A stretch of DNA of 32,771 nt from CAZXVU01 sp964644465 (GTDB lineage Bacteria > Chlamydiota > Chlamydiia > Chlamydiales > SM23-39). The position numbers and the translations under genes were made by a program. The stretch is taken from positions 1 through 32,771 of the forward strand of contig CAZXVU010000011.1 in NCBI GenBank assembly GCA_964644465.1. The letters are read 5' to 3'. Below, one piece after another: positions 14,833-23,468 of the stretch; the first letter of the stretch is position 1, and each line of letters starts with the position of its first letter. The notes beneath the pieces were generated by a model. The model was given only the letters and a program-made list of their open reading frames with translations. It was not told the DNA's origin and did not search any database.

Positions 14833-17052
14833 TTAATCTCCTTGCCTCAGTTTGGCATGGACCCAATGATAAGCCTTCATTAGGGGACCATAGATATGAG
14901 CTAGATCGATGCTGGGCATTCCAGAAGAATCGGTTTGTTGAGAAAGTTGATGCGGATGCGCTTGCCTTGCTGGTGGCACTGTCGGATCGATGAAAGAATG
15001 AAAAGTTCCAGCAGGTGGTTGACTTGGATGAAGAGTTGGATTGACGCTAGGTTGGCCTAGTTGTTGAGAAAGCTGATGTCTAATGCGTGGTCCTGCATAT
15101 GGATCCGGGTGTGAATGGGATGGGGTGAAATTCATACTTGGGCCGGGATTCGTTAGCGAGATACTTGGCTGAGAGGCTTGGGATTGGATCGAGGGACCGC
15201 CATATATATTTTGAGGAAGCGGAGGATGTTGTGTACGCAAATGTGAGGTGGAGGATGTCATGATAGGTAAAGAAGATGGATGGATTAAAGAATCAGGATC
15301 TACTGTCGCTTCTATTGGGGGAGGAAGTTGTGGAGTTGGACTCAAAGAAAGCGATGGGTTATTGTGCCTTCTCGTCCTAGGAAGGCGAGAGAGAGGAGAA
15401 ACCGGCAAACGTGGTAGGGGGGCAGGAAAACTGAGCTGATTATGTGGAGCGCTCAATGTCGGGCCATGCGATGGAGTGGTATCGAGGCTTGGAAAGAGCG
15501 ACAGCAGTGAAGCATTAGCTAATTCGGGGGATAATGTATCGGGAGCAGAAGTTAAGGCCTGTGAAGGAGGAGGTCCAAGATGTTGTCTTTTTGGACGAGA
15601 TGCTAAGGGACGAGGGTTTCTTGAACGCTTGTTTGAAGCATGGCTCTGAGCAGGAGCACGGGATAAAACGGGCTTGAATACAATCTGATCTTTGAATAGG
15701 ATGCCCAAAATTTCTCCTTTACGAAGTCTGTCGTCTCCGACGGCTGCATTGACCACTCTCTCGAGCATATTTTTAGGAAGCATAGAAGAAGTACTTGGAT
15801 TGGCCAATCTTCTCACTGCACGATCCAGATTAGGAGAAGACAAACGAGGGAGCACGTCCAATAGATCTCCATCAGCACCTGCATTGATGGCATGTTCCAA
15901 TTTCTCCTCATCGGATGCATTTTTACTCGGTCCACAAAAATGCGTTTCTCTTTGAAGCAGATCAAATGCCGCCCTTAAACTATTTTCGCTAATAGGATGA
16001 ATGCTTAGATTCCTTTCATCATCGAGTCGATCTTTGCGACTCGTGTCGAGAGGAGGATTTTGGTGATTTGGACAGCGGCATTTTCCATCGATTGTTCTCC
16101 ATTCTTCGGGATCCGTATTGCGAGGATCCATTTTAGGATCGCTAATGTGCTTACCCTCTCCTTCAAGATAATGTAGCAGATGGATTAACTCGTGCCCTAA
16201 CCGGATGAATGGGGGTGCCGCGAGGCTTACGAGTCCTTTGTCCATTCTTTGGAGATATGCAACAGGCTGAATGGCATATTGTATGGTATAATAAGTCTCG
16301 CTTATTTTTGTATGCGTACATCCTTGGGCGGAGGCCTTAATTTGAACTGTAATATTATTTTGAAAATGTTTGTTCAGAATTCGTTGGATCAGCTGTCTTC
16401 CGATGGGGCGGCTCATCAGAATGCGGACGTCTCGGAAAACTTGATTTTTGAAGTTGTCTCGATCGATTTTCGTTAAAGTTGCTGGATTTTTTGGATCCTT
16501 CAGAATGGGAGCTGTATTAAATTTCAAAAGAGAACAAAAATCGAGATATTGTTGATTGAGGGATTCTACATCGCCTCTCCGAATTCCATTGGGAGGAAGA
16601 TTTCCTAGATAATCATCTTCAAAGATTTCCATGTCCGCAAAATTTCGTAAATGTGGATCTGATGGGAAAATGCCTTTTAGAGAATTGAAATGTCTTTTAG
16701 TGTTGTTTAACTCGCATGCATGAACAGAATTATGAAATAGGTTCCAAACTATTTTTAGGTCGGCATCCGATCCGCTCAACAGTTGGACTCTTTCATTGAG
16801 AGTTTTCAATCTATAATGATGATAATCTGTTGGATCGTTCAACATGCTAACGATGGCTCTGCCGTCGTGTCGGTTCATTTCAAAGATGGTGTTGGCATAG
16901 GCGGCCTTGTCATAATAGTTAAATGAATCAGCCAGATAGCCAATCCGATGAATGAACTTTCTCATATCGTATCTAATGGCTGCGGGAGAGTCAGAAGAAG
17001 AGGACGATGCTGCGGGAGATTCAGAAGAAGAGGACGATACAGAAATATTCAT
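14833..17052 (-). CDS. HExxH (M91-like) zinc-protease-type protein with Pro/Ser-rich tail
   Basis: A 739-aa protein. After a Ser-rich N-terminus with an internal repeat (SSSSSESPAA, SSSSSDSPAA) comes a globular domain (~26-470). Its zincin motif is LGHELIHLLHYLEGEG (His287, Glu288, His291), followed by PEEWRTIDG (Glu316/317) and SENSLRAAF (~355). The order HExxH ... EExxT ... ENxLR, with RILMSRPIGRQLI upstream, resembles peptidase family M91 (NleD-type type III effectors). A CRCPNH motif (~325) is shared with the paralogue. Residues ~470-700 are low-complexity Pro/Ser/His; the last ~30 (LAHIYGPLMKAYHW) are again conserved. Secretion into the host is inferred. A strong promoter precedes it. 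Paralogue: 17570-20559. Confidence 0.72.
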   Translation of the reverse strand: MNISVSSSSSESPAASSSSSDSPAAIRYDMRKFIHRIGYLADSFNYYDKAAYANTIFEMNRHDGRAIVSMLNDPTDYHHYRLKTLNERVQLLSGSDADLKIVWNLFHNSVHACELNNTKRHFNSLKGIFPSDPHLRNFADMEIFEDDYLGNLPPNGIRRGDVESLNQQYLDFCSLLKFNTAPILKDPKNPATLTKIDRDNFKNQVFRDVRILMSRPIGRQLIQRILNKHFQNNITVQIKASAQGCTHTKISETYYTIQYAIQPVAYLQRMDKGLVSLAAPPFIRLGHELIHLLHYLEGEGKHISDPKMDPRNTDPEEWRTIDGKCRCPNHQNPPLDTSRKDRLDDERNLSIHPISENSLRAAFDLLQRETHFCGPSKNASDEEKLEHAINAGADGDLLDVLPRLSSPNLDRAVRRLANPSTSSMLPKNMLERVVNAAVGDDRLRKGEILGILFKDQIVFKPVLSRAPAQSHASNKRSRNPRPLASRPKRQHLGPPPSQALTSAPDTLSPELANASLLSLFPSLDTTPSHGPTLSAPHNQLSFPAPLPRLPVSPLSRLPRTRRHNNPSLSLSPTPQLPPPIEATVDPDSLIHPSSLPIMTSSTSHLRTQHPPLPQNIYGGPSIQSQASQPSISLTNPGPSMNFTPSHSHPDPYAGPRIRHQLSQQLGQPSVNPTLHPSQPPAGTFHSFIDPTVPPARQAHPHQLSQQTDSSGMPSIDLAHIYGPLMKAYHWVHAKLRQGD

Positions 17053-17089
17053 AATAAAATTAAACCTTTTTGATGTAAATTATTCAAAT

Positions 17090-17119
17090 AGTATAAACCT
17101 CATTACTATTTATTGTAAA
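17090..17119 (-). promoter_or_regulatory. promoter of the first HExxH gene
   Basis: On the minus strand TTTACA (17119-17114), an 18-base spacer, then TATACT (17095-17090), 38 bases before the ATG. The element and surrounding bases are conserved upstream of the paralogue. Confidence 0.6.
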
Positions 17120-17167
17120 TAAAATATTTTTTAAATTTTAAAGTTATATAATGTGTAAGATGTTTGT

Positions 17168-17377
17168 CTACAAGCGATTAAAGTCGACATGGGCGTTGAG
17201 AACGTCCACGTGGACTAATTTTACATTTAAGTAGTCCCCAATGTCGACGCCTTAGAAGCCCCGAATGAGCTGTTTTGACCACGCGGCCTAAAGTGGGATA
17301 ATTTTTTTGGTTGAGAAAGCGGGGTGGGGCCCACATTTGCTGCGATCATGAAATTTTCAATGAGTTTATGCACGCGG
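17168..17377 (-). pseudogene. decayed fragment of the RNB ribonuclease gene
   Basis: Bases 17168-17263 correspond to the 3' end of the intact gene (20676-20771), including the stop and the stretch read as CTACAAGCG on the plus strand. After a ~520-base internal deletion, 17272-17377 correspond to ~21303-21408. There are many substitutions and in-frame stops. It sits upstream of the first HExxH gene just as the intact ribonuclease gene sits upstream of the second, so it is the left copy of a duplicated unit. Confidence 0.87.
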
Positions 17378-17561
17378 ATTGTAATAACAACGCAACTCAG
17401 ATACAGCCACTATAGCATTTTTCCCCCCGGATCCATTTATGAGAGGGATCGAAGAGAGAGAAATCGTCATGCATGAGATGGTCAATGGATACTGCATCTT
17501 TATTGCTGAAGCTTTCAGCGAATTGGAGTGTCAGATCTTTTAAAGAACCAGTCTCAATCAT
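17378..17561 (-). pseudogene. decayed copy of the NTF2-like gene
   Basis: The 5' part matches the intact gene at 14430-14774: MIETGSLKDLTLQFAESF versus MIKTESLENLTLHFAESF, then DDFSLFDPSHKWIRG. The frame breaks after RGEKCYSGC, about 150 bases are deleted, and the last ~24 bases correspond to the intact 3' end. It is fused at its left end to the ribonuclease fragment. Together they form the novel joint of a tandem duplication. Confidence 0.87.
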
Positions 17562-17569
17562 GGAAATGA

Positions 17570-20559
17570 TTATTGTGCCACTGAACTTGCCGCAGACATA
17601 TCTACGCATTGAGATCCCCCTGTTCGACGACCTTCGTTATACATGCTTCGAAGGGGCTCATAGATCCTAGCAAGCTCCTCAGGTGAAAAATCATAACTCG
17701 GATTAGGATTCGTTGGCGGGATTAAAGTGATCTGTATAGACATAGGGCCTGGGTTGGCAATCCTCGGCTGAGAGTGTAGTGAAGAGTCGATTTGAGGCTG
17801 TTGTGAAGGCAATCTTGAAGATGTAGCGATGCTTGGTTGGGGAACGTGATCAGGACTGAATTCATCGTAATATGGAATATCTTCTGTGCCTACTGTCTCC
17901 TGTCTATACAAAGAGAGCGAATTGGGTTGTTGATAAGGTAGAGGAAGATTCGAATATGGACCGCCAAATGTTTGGACAGGAGTGGTAGGCGCATACGCGA
18001 TTCGGGGAACTACTTGGTGTGTTACCGGTTGTGAATGGTAAGATGGTGCTCTTGGACCTAAAGGGGTGGACTGGTAGGAAGTTGTGATTCTTGAATGAGT
18101 AGGATTCAGCGATGGACCGCTTGGAGCAGGTTGGGAACCGGGGTAAGAATAGAAGATTCTGTCTTGAGGAGGGTTCGTTGATGGAGCGCTAAGTGAGCTT
18201 GGAACAGGTTGGGAACCGGGGTAAGAATAGAAGATTCTGTCTTGAGGAGGAGGCATTGATGGACCGCTATGTATGCTTGGACCAGGTTGGGAAACTGAGT
18301 AGGAATTGGGGATTCTGTATTGAGGAGGGCGCATTGATGGACCGCTTGTAAGTGAGCTTGGAGCATAATGAGAATCAGGTTGTGGGTGCCGTCTCGAGGA
18401 AGTAGTAGTAGATGTTAGCTGTGGAGTATTGGGAAGAGTTTGGTTTAACAATTCAAAAAGCTCTTCAGCGCTCGTTGTCTTTTGTTGAATAGAGGAAAGT
18501 CTATTCGTTCTGGAAAGAGGAAGTCGTGACAGCGAGGAAATTGGGGACGTGGGTTGGCGGGGGGTTGCGCGGTTCGATATGCTAAGTGGGTCTGGATCCT
18601 GATGGACATGTGGACAAGTGCAAAGTGGACCATGCGGCGCTCGACTTAAAGGTTGCGGTGCTTGGCTTAAAGATTGCGGTNNNNNNNNNNNNNNNNNNNN
18701 NNNNNNNNNNNNNNNNNNNNNNNNNNNNNNNNNNNNNNNNNNNNNNNNNNNNNNNNNNNNNNNNNNNNNNNNNNNNNNNNTTGCGGTGCTTGGCTTAAAG
18801 ATTGCGGTACATGAGTTAAAGGTTGAAATCCGAAAGGGGCATTCGATAAAGAATTTGTAGGTGCAAAATGGTGTCTTTTAGGTTCTGATTGAGGGGTAGA
18901 CTTCTGGTTTACAGTAGGCTCAAGGCTTCTTTCCCGCTTGGATGAACGAGTTTGAGGCGGTTGTAATGTGCTGGATGGAAGAGGAGATGAAACACTCTGA
19001 GGTGGGGCTAAAAATTGAGAGAAAACGGGCGAGGAGAGACTCGGTCCAGGTGCAGCAGGTCTAGCAGAGCTCGTTGTTCCTGGAGGATTATCCAAAGAGC
19101 GCAAAATTTTGCCTTTCCGAGCTTTTGGATTTTTTACTGCATGCGTAATCACTCGTTCGAGCATGTTTGCTGGCAGTTGGGCGCTCGATCGCGGAGACGC
19201 TAATTTTTGCATTGCTTGATCCATATCGGGGGAAGCCAAACCTCTCGATGTTGACCGAGAAAACATGACCCGCATCACATCTACATCGGCCCCAACCTCT
19301 AAGGCAGTATTTAGTTTCTGTTTGGGGGTAGTTTTTTTATCAGATCCGAATCTATGGCTATGCCTGAGAGGGAACTCAAATGCCAGTCTTAGGGTATCTT
19401 CGCTGATTGGATGATATTGATGATTTGTGCAGCGGCATGTTCCTTTAATGGTTCTCTTCTCTTCGACATTTTTGTAATAGGGTTCAAGTTGGGGATCTGG
19501 CTGGTGATGCATTTCTCCATCAAGAGCGTGAAGCAAATGAATCATTTCATGGCCAAGGACAAAAAATGGAGGACTTGAAAGACTCAGGATATTGGGAGCG
19601 TCTGGATCTGCAATGCCTTGGTCTTGAAGATTTAGAACGCTTAAGATGTTCGGGTCGGATATGATATTTAAAAATGCAATGGGTTGGATGGAATATTTAA
19701 TTCTATGTATAAAATGATCTACTTGTTGTTGTGTAAACTCATTGGAAACTTTGATTATAATTTTGAATTTAGGATTCTTAAACGCGGGATTGTCCATGAT
19801 GCGTCGGATGAGTTCTCTTCCTAAGGGGCGGCTCATGAGGATGCGGACGTCTTGTAAAACTTGCTCGACGAAATTGCCTCGTTCCACTCTCTTCACGATG
19901 TGGGGATGAGAATCGCTGAGATCCGCTAAAATTTTCGCAGGAGAATCGCCATTTCTCAATCGAGTTTGGATTTCCGGATGATTGGGAACTAAACAAAAGG
20001 GGCTTGTATCGTAGTCTAAGACGGATATGAACCTTAAATATTGATCATTGAGATTCTGTATATCGCCTCTCTTAATTCCATTTGGAGGGAGAGTCCCTGC
20101 ATAATCATCCTCAAAAATAACCAGATCGGTCCCGGTTCTATTTACTGAGGGAGTTTTTGCAAATGCTTTCAATGCTATATTTTCAGAGAAGAAAGTCTCT
20201 TTCAGAGATTTAAAATGCCTTTTGGTGTCTAAGGTTTTTTTCGTAATGACAGAATCAAAAAACAAATTCCAAACTTTTTTAAGCGGCGCCCTAGAACTAT
20301 CTAACAACTGAACTCGTGCATGGAGAGATCTCAATGCATAAAAATGAAAATCTTCATTATTGTTTAAGATTTTGACCAAAGCTATGCCATTGTCTCTTCT
20401 CAAGATGGGTCTTTCTGAGGGACCCTGATCAGATGTTTTGCCATAATAATCCTCTGAATCGGCCAGGTAGCCTAGGCGATAAATAAAACTGTGCAGATCG
20501 GATAAAATAATAGATGGATTGGCATGAGAAGAGGATGATGACGAAGAAGAAACGTTCAT
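17570..20559 (-). CDS. second HExxH (M91-like) protein with repeat-rich tail, split by a scaffold gap
   Basis: Paralogue of the 14833-17052 gene. Visible parts are 593 residues before the gap and 369 after it. Start MNVSSSSSSSS at ATG 20559 is chosen because the promoter at 20597-20626 makes the longer frame (from 20610) impossible. The catalytic block is LGHEMIHLLHALDGE (His337, Glu338, His341), then VEEKRTIKG, CRCTNHQ and ISEDTLRLAF. NMLERVITHAV is shared with the paralogue (NMLERVVNAAV). The tail contains heptad repeats around the gap and 26-residue repeats further on, and ends with LARIYEPLRSMYNEG, like the paralogue's LAHIYGPLMKAYH. The frame resumes after the gap with the same repeat, so a single gene is likely if the true gap length is 2 modulo 3. 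A truncated gene remains possible. Confidence 0.68.
18111..18360 (-). repeat. 78-bp in-frame tandem repeat in the tail of the HExxH protein
   Basis: Units begin at 18111, 18180, 18258 and 18336, so the spacing is 69, 78 and 78 bases; the last unit is partial. Each encodes about 26 residues of the form GPSMxPPQxRIxxSYxxSQPxPS. The two most alike units share RIFYSYPGSQP. Confidence 0.85.
18653..18808 (-). repeat. 21-bp minisatellite flanking the scaffold gap
   Basis: The same 28 bases stand on both sides of the gap (18653-18680 and 18781-18808). They consist of a 21-base unit, plus-strand TTGCGGTGCTTGGCTTAAAG plus A, and the start of the next unit. It encodes the heptad SLSQAPQ; degenerate units continue outward (PLSRAPH, PLTHVPQ). 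Confidence 0.85.
18681..18780. other. scaffold gap (100 N) inside the second HExxH gene
   Basis: Exactly 100 N, so a placeholder of unknown true length. Identical repeats on both sides explain why the assembly broke here. Confidence 0.95.
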
Positions 20560-20596
20560 AATAAAAAATATCCTTTTTACTAAAAAATATTCAAAT

Positions 20597-20626
20597 ATTA
20601 TAAACCTCATCCCTATTTATTGTAAA
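20597..20626 (-). promoter_or_regulatory. promoter of the second HExxH gene
   Basis: On the minus strand TTTACA (20626-20621), an 18-base spacer, then perfect TATAAT (20602-20597), 38 bases before ATG 20559. Spacing and flanks match those of the paralogue. Confidence 0.65.
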
Positions 20627-20675
20627 TAAAATATAATTTAAATTTTAATATTATATAAAAATATAAGATGCTTGT

Positions 20676-22118
20676 CTACAAGCGGTTAAAGTCGATATGG
20701 CCGTTGAGGACATCGACATGGACGAGCTTTACAGTCACATAATCCCCAACGTCGGCGCCTTCGAAGCCCCGCACTAACTTTCCTTCGATTGGGGGATTCA
20801 TTAGGCGGATCCAGGTCCCTTTTGGGCCGGCTCCTGTGACCATGGCTTTAAAGGTACGGCCGATGTCCTTGGCCAGGACCATGGCGGCCGCGCATTTGAC
20901 CATGCGCCGCTCTACTTTAGTGGCATCATCTTCTTTTTGAGTGCAGTTGGCGGCGATCTCTTCCAGTTCTTTATCGGTATAAGGAGAGGGTTTTTCGTGG
21001 AAGCTCTGTTTGACAATCCTCTGCATGACGAGATCTGGGAAACGGCGATTGGGCGCTGTGGTATGGGCATATTCTATCTCGGCCAAATCAAAATGGCCGA
21101 GATGCTTTTCGTCAGGATGCCCAAGGACGTATTCTCCCCGTCCAATCAGTTTGATGATCGCTAAGGACAAGTCGGGAAATTGCAGGGGTGCGGCTTGTTC
21201 TTGTTTCAAGAGAAAGGCGCGAAGAGCTTTGACGTTGGGACTTGAAGGAAGCTCTTCCCCGAGATCTTTGGCAAGCTTGACGATACGGTCCCACCGTCTG
21301 GGGGTTTTGACCACGCGGCGCAAAGTGGGATAATTGTTTTGGTTGAGATAGCGGGTGACGCCTACATTTGCGGCGATCATATAATTTTCAATCAGTTTAT
21401 GCGCGCGGTTGTACACTCGTTCTTCAAGACCTACAGCAACTCCATTGATGACGATGGGCTGAACTTCGATTTGAACAAAATGGAGCGCTCCTTGTTTGTT
21501 GCGGAAACTCTCGATCTTTTGCGCTATTTGGTCTTGGATTTCGAGCTGCTTTCTGAGTCCAGGTATACTTGGGATCGGATGGAGGAGGCAGATCTTCAGC
21601 TCCAGACACGTTCCCACGCCGTTGTAGGTTAGTTTAGCGTGGTTGCGCACGATAGCCGGATAGACGTCTCCCAATTCAAATTCCCCATCGCTTCCAATTT
21701 CTAATTCGACCACATTGGCGCAGCGGTCTGTGTTTTCATTCAGCGATGTCAGATTATTGGAAAGCTTAAGTGGGAGCATCGGGAAGACTTGCCCCGGAGT
21801 ATAGACAGAGGTGGTGTTGTGTCTTGCTTGGTCATCTATTGCGGAGTCTTTTTTCACAACTGCATCAACGTCTGCAACGGCAACATAGATTTTATCTTTC
21901 CCTGAGGGAAGTTTCTCAGCATATGTAAGCTGATCTAGATCTTTAGAATCATCATTGTCGATGGAACACCACAACAGATGGCGCAGATCGCGCACTTGTT
22001 TCTGCGGTTTCGCGGGAGTGTTAATATGAGACAGCTCGTCAATGACCGTCTTTGGAAAATCGGGAATAAACCCTTTTTCGATCATCGCCTTATGTGCGAT
22101 TTCGGGAAGGGTAATCAT
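20676..22118 (-). CDS. RNB-domain exoribonuclease (RNase II/R family)
   Basis: A 480-aa ribonuclease with the RNB catalytic domain, which degrades single-stranded RNA 3' to 5'. The metal-binding block is SIDNDDSKDLDQLTY (Asp54, Asp60, Asp62); the fourth aspartate of E. coli RNase II (D210) is Gln63. Further marks are IYVAVADVDAVV, TSVYTPGQVFPMLPLKLSN, and FDLAEIEYAHTTAPNRRFPDLVMQ towards the end, followed by a short S1-like C-terminus (GTWIRLMNPPIEGKLVRG). The N-terminal cold-shock domains of full RNase II/R are absent. It starts three bases after the AsmA-like gene stop, with GGGAGAG upstream, so they are one operon. A fragment copy lies at 17168-17377. Confidence 0.85.
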   Translation of the reverse strand: MITLPEIAHKAMIEKGFIPDFPKTVIDELSHINTPAKPQKQVRDLRHLLWCSIDNDDSKDLDQLTYAEKLPSGKDKIYVAVADVDAVVKKDSAIDDQARHNTTSVYTPGQVFPMLPLKLSNNLTSLNENTDRCANVVELEIGSDGEFELGDVYPAIVRNHAKLTYNGVGTCLELKICLLHPIPSIPGLRKQLEIQDQIAQKIESFRNKQGALHFVQIEVQPIVINGVAVGLEERVYNRAHKLIENYMIAANVGVTRYLNQNNYPTLRRVVKTPRRWDRIVKLAKDLGEELPSSPNVKALRAFLLKQEQAAPLQFPDLSLAIIKLIGRGEYVLGHPDEKHLGHFDLAEIEYAHTTAPNRRFPDLVMQRIVKQSFHEKPSPYTDKELEEIAANCTQKEDDATKVERRMVKCAAAMVLAKDIGRTFKAMVTGAGPKGTWIRLMNPPIEGKLVRGFEGADVGDYVTVKLVHVDVLNGHIDFNRL

Positions 22119-22121
22119 AGA

Positions 22122-23468
22122 TCATCTCTCCCAGGGAAAGGGATGTTTTGCAGGAGGGATGTTTTTATCCTCCTTCGATTGCGTATAGGCGTTGACGAGG
22201 CCGCCGAAGACTCCCCCTTTTTTCGGGATCTGCGATGCGGCGATCATAGCGGCGATTTTTGCTGCGGCAGGGCCTTTCTCGAGATCGGGCTCTTTTGTAG
22301 TGCCTCGGATAGGTACTTTTAACACATAATTGTCGGAGAGATTTTTGATCTTGAATGTTTTCTGTAAAGTATCTGCGGGAATGCCAAGATTGATATGCAC
22401 TTTATCTTGGCCGAGATCGATATAGCCCCAAGTGCAGATATGGATTGAATCCGCTACAAGAGCGTCCATTCTGTCGGTGTGGACAATCCCTTTATAAACC
22501 CGGAAAACCAGAGGAGTGAACCAAACATTCATTTCTCTTGTTTTAGAGAGCGGATTGAGTTTGAGAAGGCTGATGATCGAGGCGAGCGATTTTCCATTGC
22601 GGCAGGTGATCTTGCCCATATCTAAGCTTCCATTCCCTTGCAATTTTTCAGGAGCGTAAGGAATGGGATAAAAAAATCCGTGGGAATCCACTTGCAGATG
22701 GATCGGATTATGCCCTTCCACTCCGGTTAAGAAGAGGGGATTGATATCGCTCATTAGCATTTCGCTTAAAGCTGGAGTGAGCTGAAGAACGGCAGAGACT
22801 GGCTCTCTCAGGGTCATTCCATTTTCCACGAAATTTGCATGGATAGCGGTAGTTAGGTTGGTGGCTGCAATATCCAAATCGACAGCGCCTATGGTGTGAT
22901 TCATCGAAGCAGAGCCTTTGAGATTGAGATGAGGCCCTAGGATTTGAAAAAGGAGATTTTTCGCATTGAAAATTTGGTCGAGAGCGGCGACGGGGAAGCT
23001 AGTGACGTCGCCCTGGACCTCAAAATGTTCTTTGGAATAGATTTTTCCATTCACTGCGATATGGCCGGAAGATCCCTCTTGATGCGTGACGCCATTCAAT
23101 TGAAAATCGGCGCCCTGGATTTGTCCGTTCACTTGATCGATCGTGCCATCGCCATAGGAGGGGAAAGAAAAAGATCCATTTTTCAAGAGAAAAGCCCTGA
23201 CGCTGGATATTGACCATAAAGGGACATTTTGTTGGAGCTCTTCGATAGATCCTTCGATATTCGGATTTGCAAAGGTGAGTTGTTGAAAGCGCTGGGGACC
23301 GAGCCAGGAAAGATGGAGCGAACCGATTTGCACCTTCCCTTGAATTTCAGCTTCGAACACTTTGACAAAGATCGGTTTTCCCAATGACGTGGACGCAAGC
23401 TTTGGCAATAGAGCGATCACCAAAACAACGATGAATATTATGAGTGCAATTAGCAACTTGTTGCGCAT
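22122..23468 (-). CDS. AsmA-like membrane-anchored periplasmic protein
   Basis: A 448-aa protein with one N-terminal membrane anchor (LLIALIIFIVVLVIALLPKLA), followed by a long, regular beta-strand pattern (e.g. VQIGSLHLSWLGPQRFQQLTF, LNLKGSASMNH, LQGNGSLDMGKI). The C-terminal VLKVPIRGTTKEPDLEKG is the usual close of AsmA/TamB-like proteins. Family members sit in the inner membrane, reach into the periplasm and are linked to lipid transport or outer-membrane assembly; that role is inferred. The last ~25 residues are charged and low complexity. It overlaps the NUDIX gene by 19 bases at its start and is followed by the ribonuclease after three bases. Confidence 0.62.
   Translation of the reverse strand: MRNKLLIALIIFIVVLVIALLPKLASTSLGKPIFVKVFEAEIQGKVQIGSLHLSWLGPQRFQQLTFANPNIEGSIEELQQNVPLWSISSVRAFLLKNGSFSFPSYGDGTIDQVNGQIQGADFQLNGVTHQEGSSGHIAVNGKIYSKEHFEVQGDVTSFPVAALDQIFNAKNLLFQILGPHLNLKGSASMNHTIGAVDLDIAATNLTTAIHANFVENGMTLREPVSAVLQLTPALSEMLMSDINPLFLTGVEGHNPIHLQVDSHGFFYPIPYAPEKLQGNGSLDMGKITCRNGKSLASIISLLKLNPLSKTREMNVWFTPLVFRVYKGIVHTDRMDALVADSIHICTWGYIDLGQDKVHINLGIPADTLQKTFKIKNLSDNYVLKVPIRGTTKEPDLEKGPAAAKIAAMIAASQIPKKGGVFGGLVNAYTQSKEDKNIPPAKHPFPWER

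Noticed and set aside
15248..15439. Plus-strand small gene inside the Pro-rich tail region
   Set aside because: A low-complexity shadow of the minus-strand coding sequence with biased composition.
17397..17609. Intact small NTF2-like gene
   Set aside because: Only the first ~50 codons match; the frame breaks and the 3' part is deleted, so it was called a pseudogene.
18445..18633. Separate small minus-strand gene near the scaffold gap
   Set aside because: It is a different frame of the HExxH protein tail, whose Pro/Ser-rich frame is open through the same bases and continues the repeats.
18653..18808. CRISPR array at the short repeats
   Set aside because: The repeats are in-frame coding heptads without spacers, and there are no cas genes in the window.
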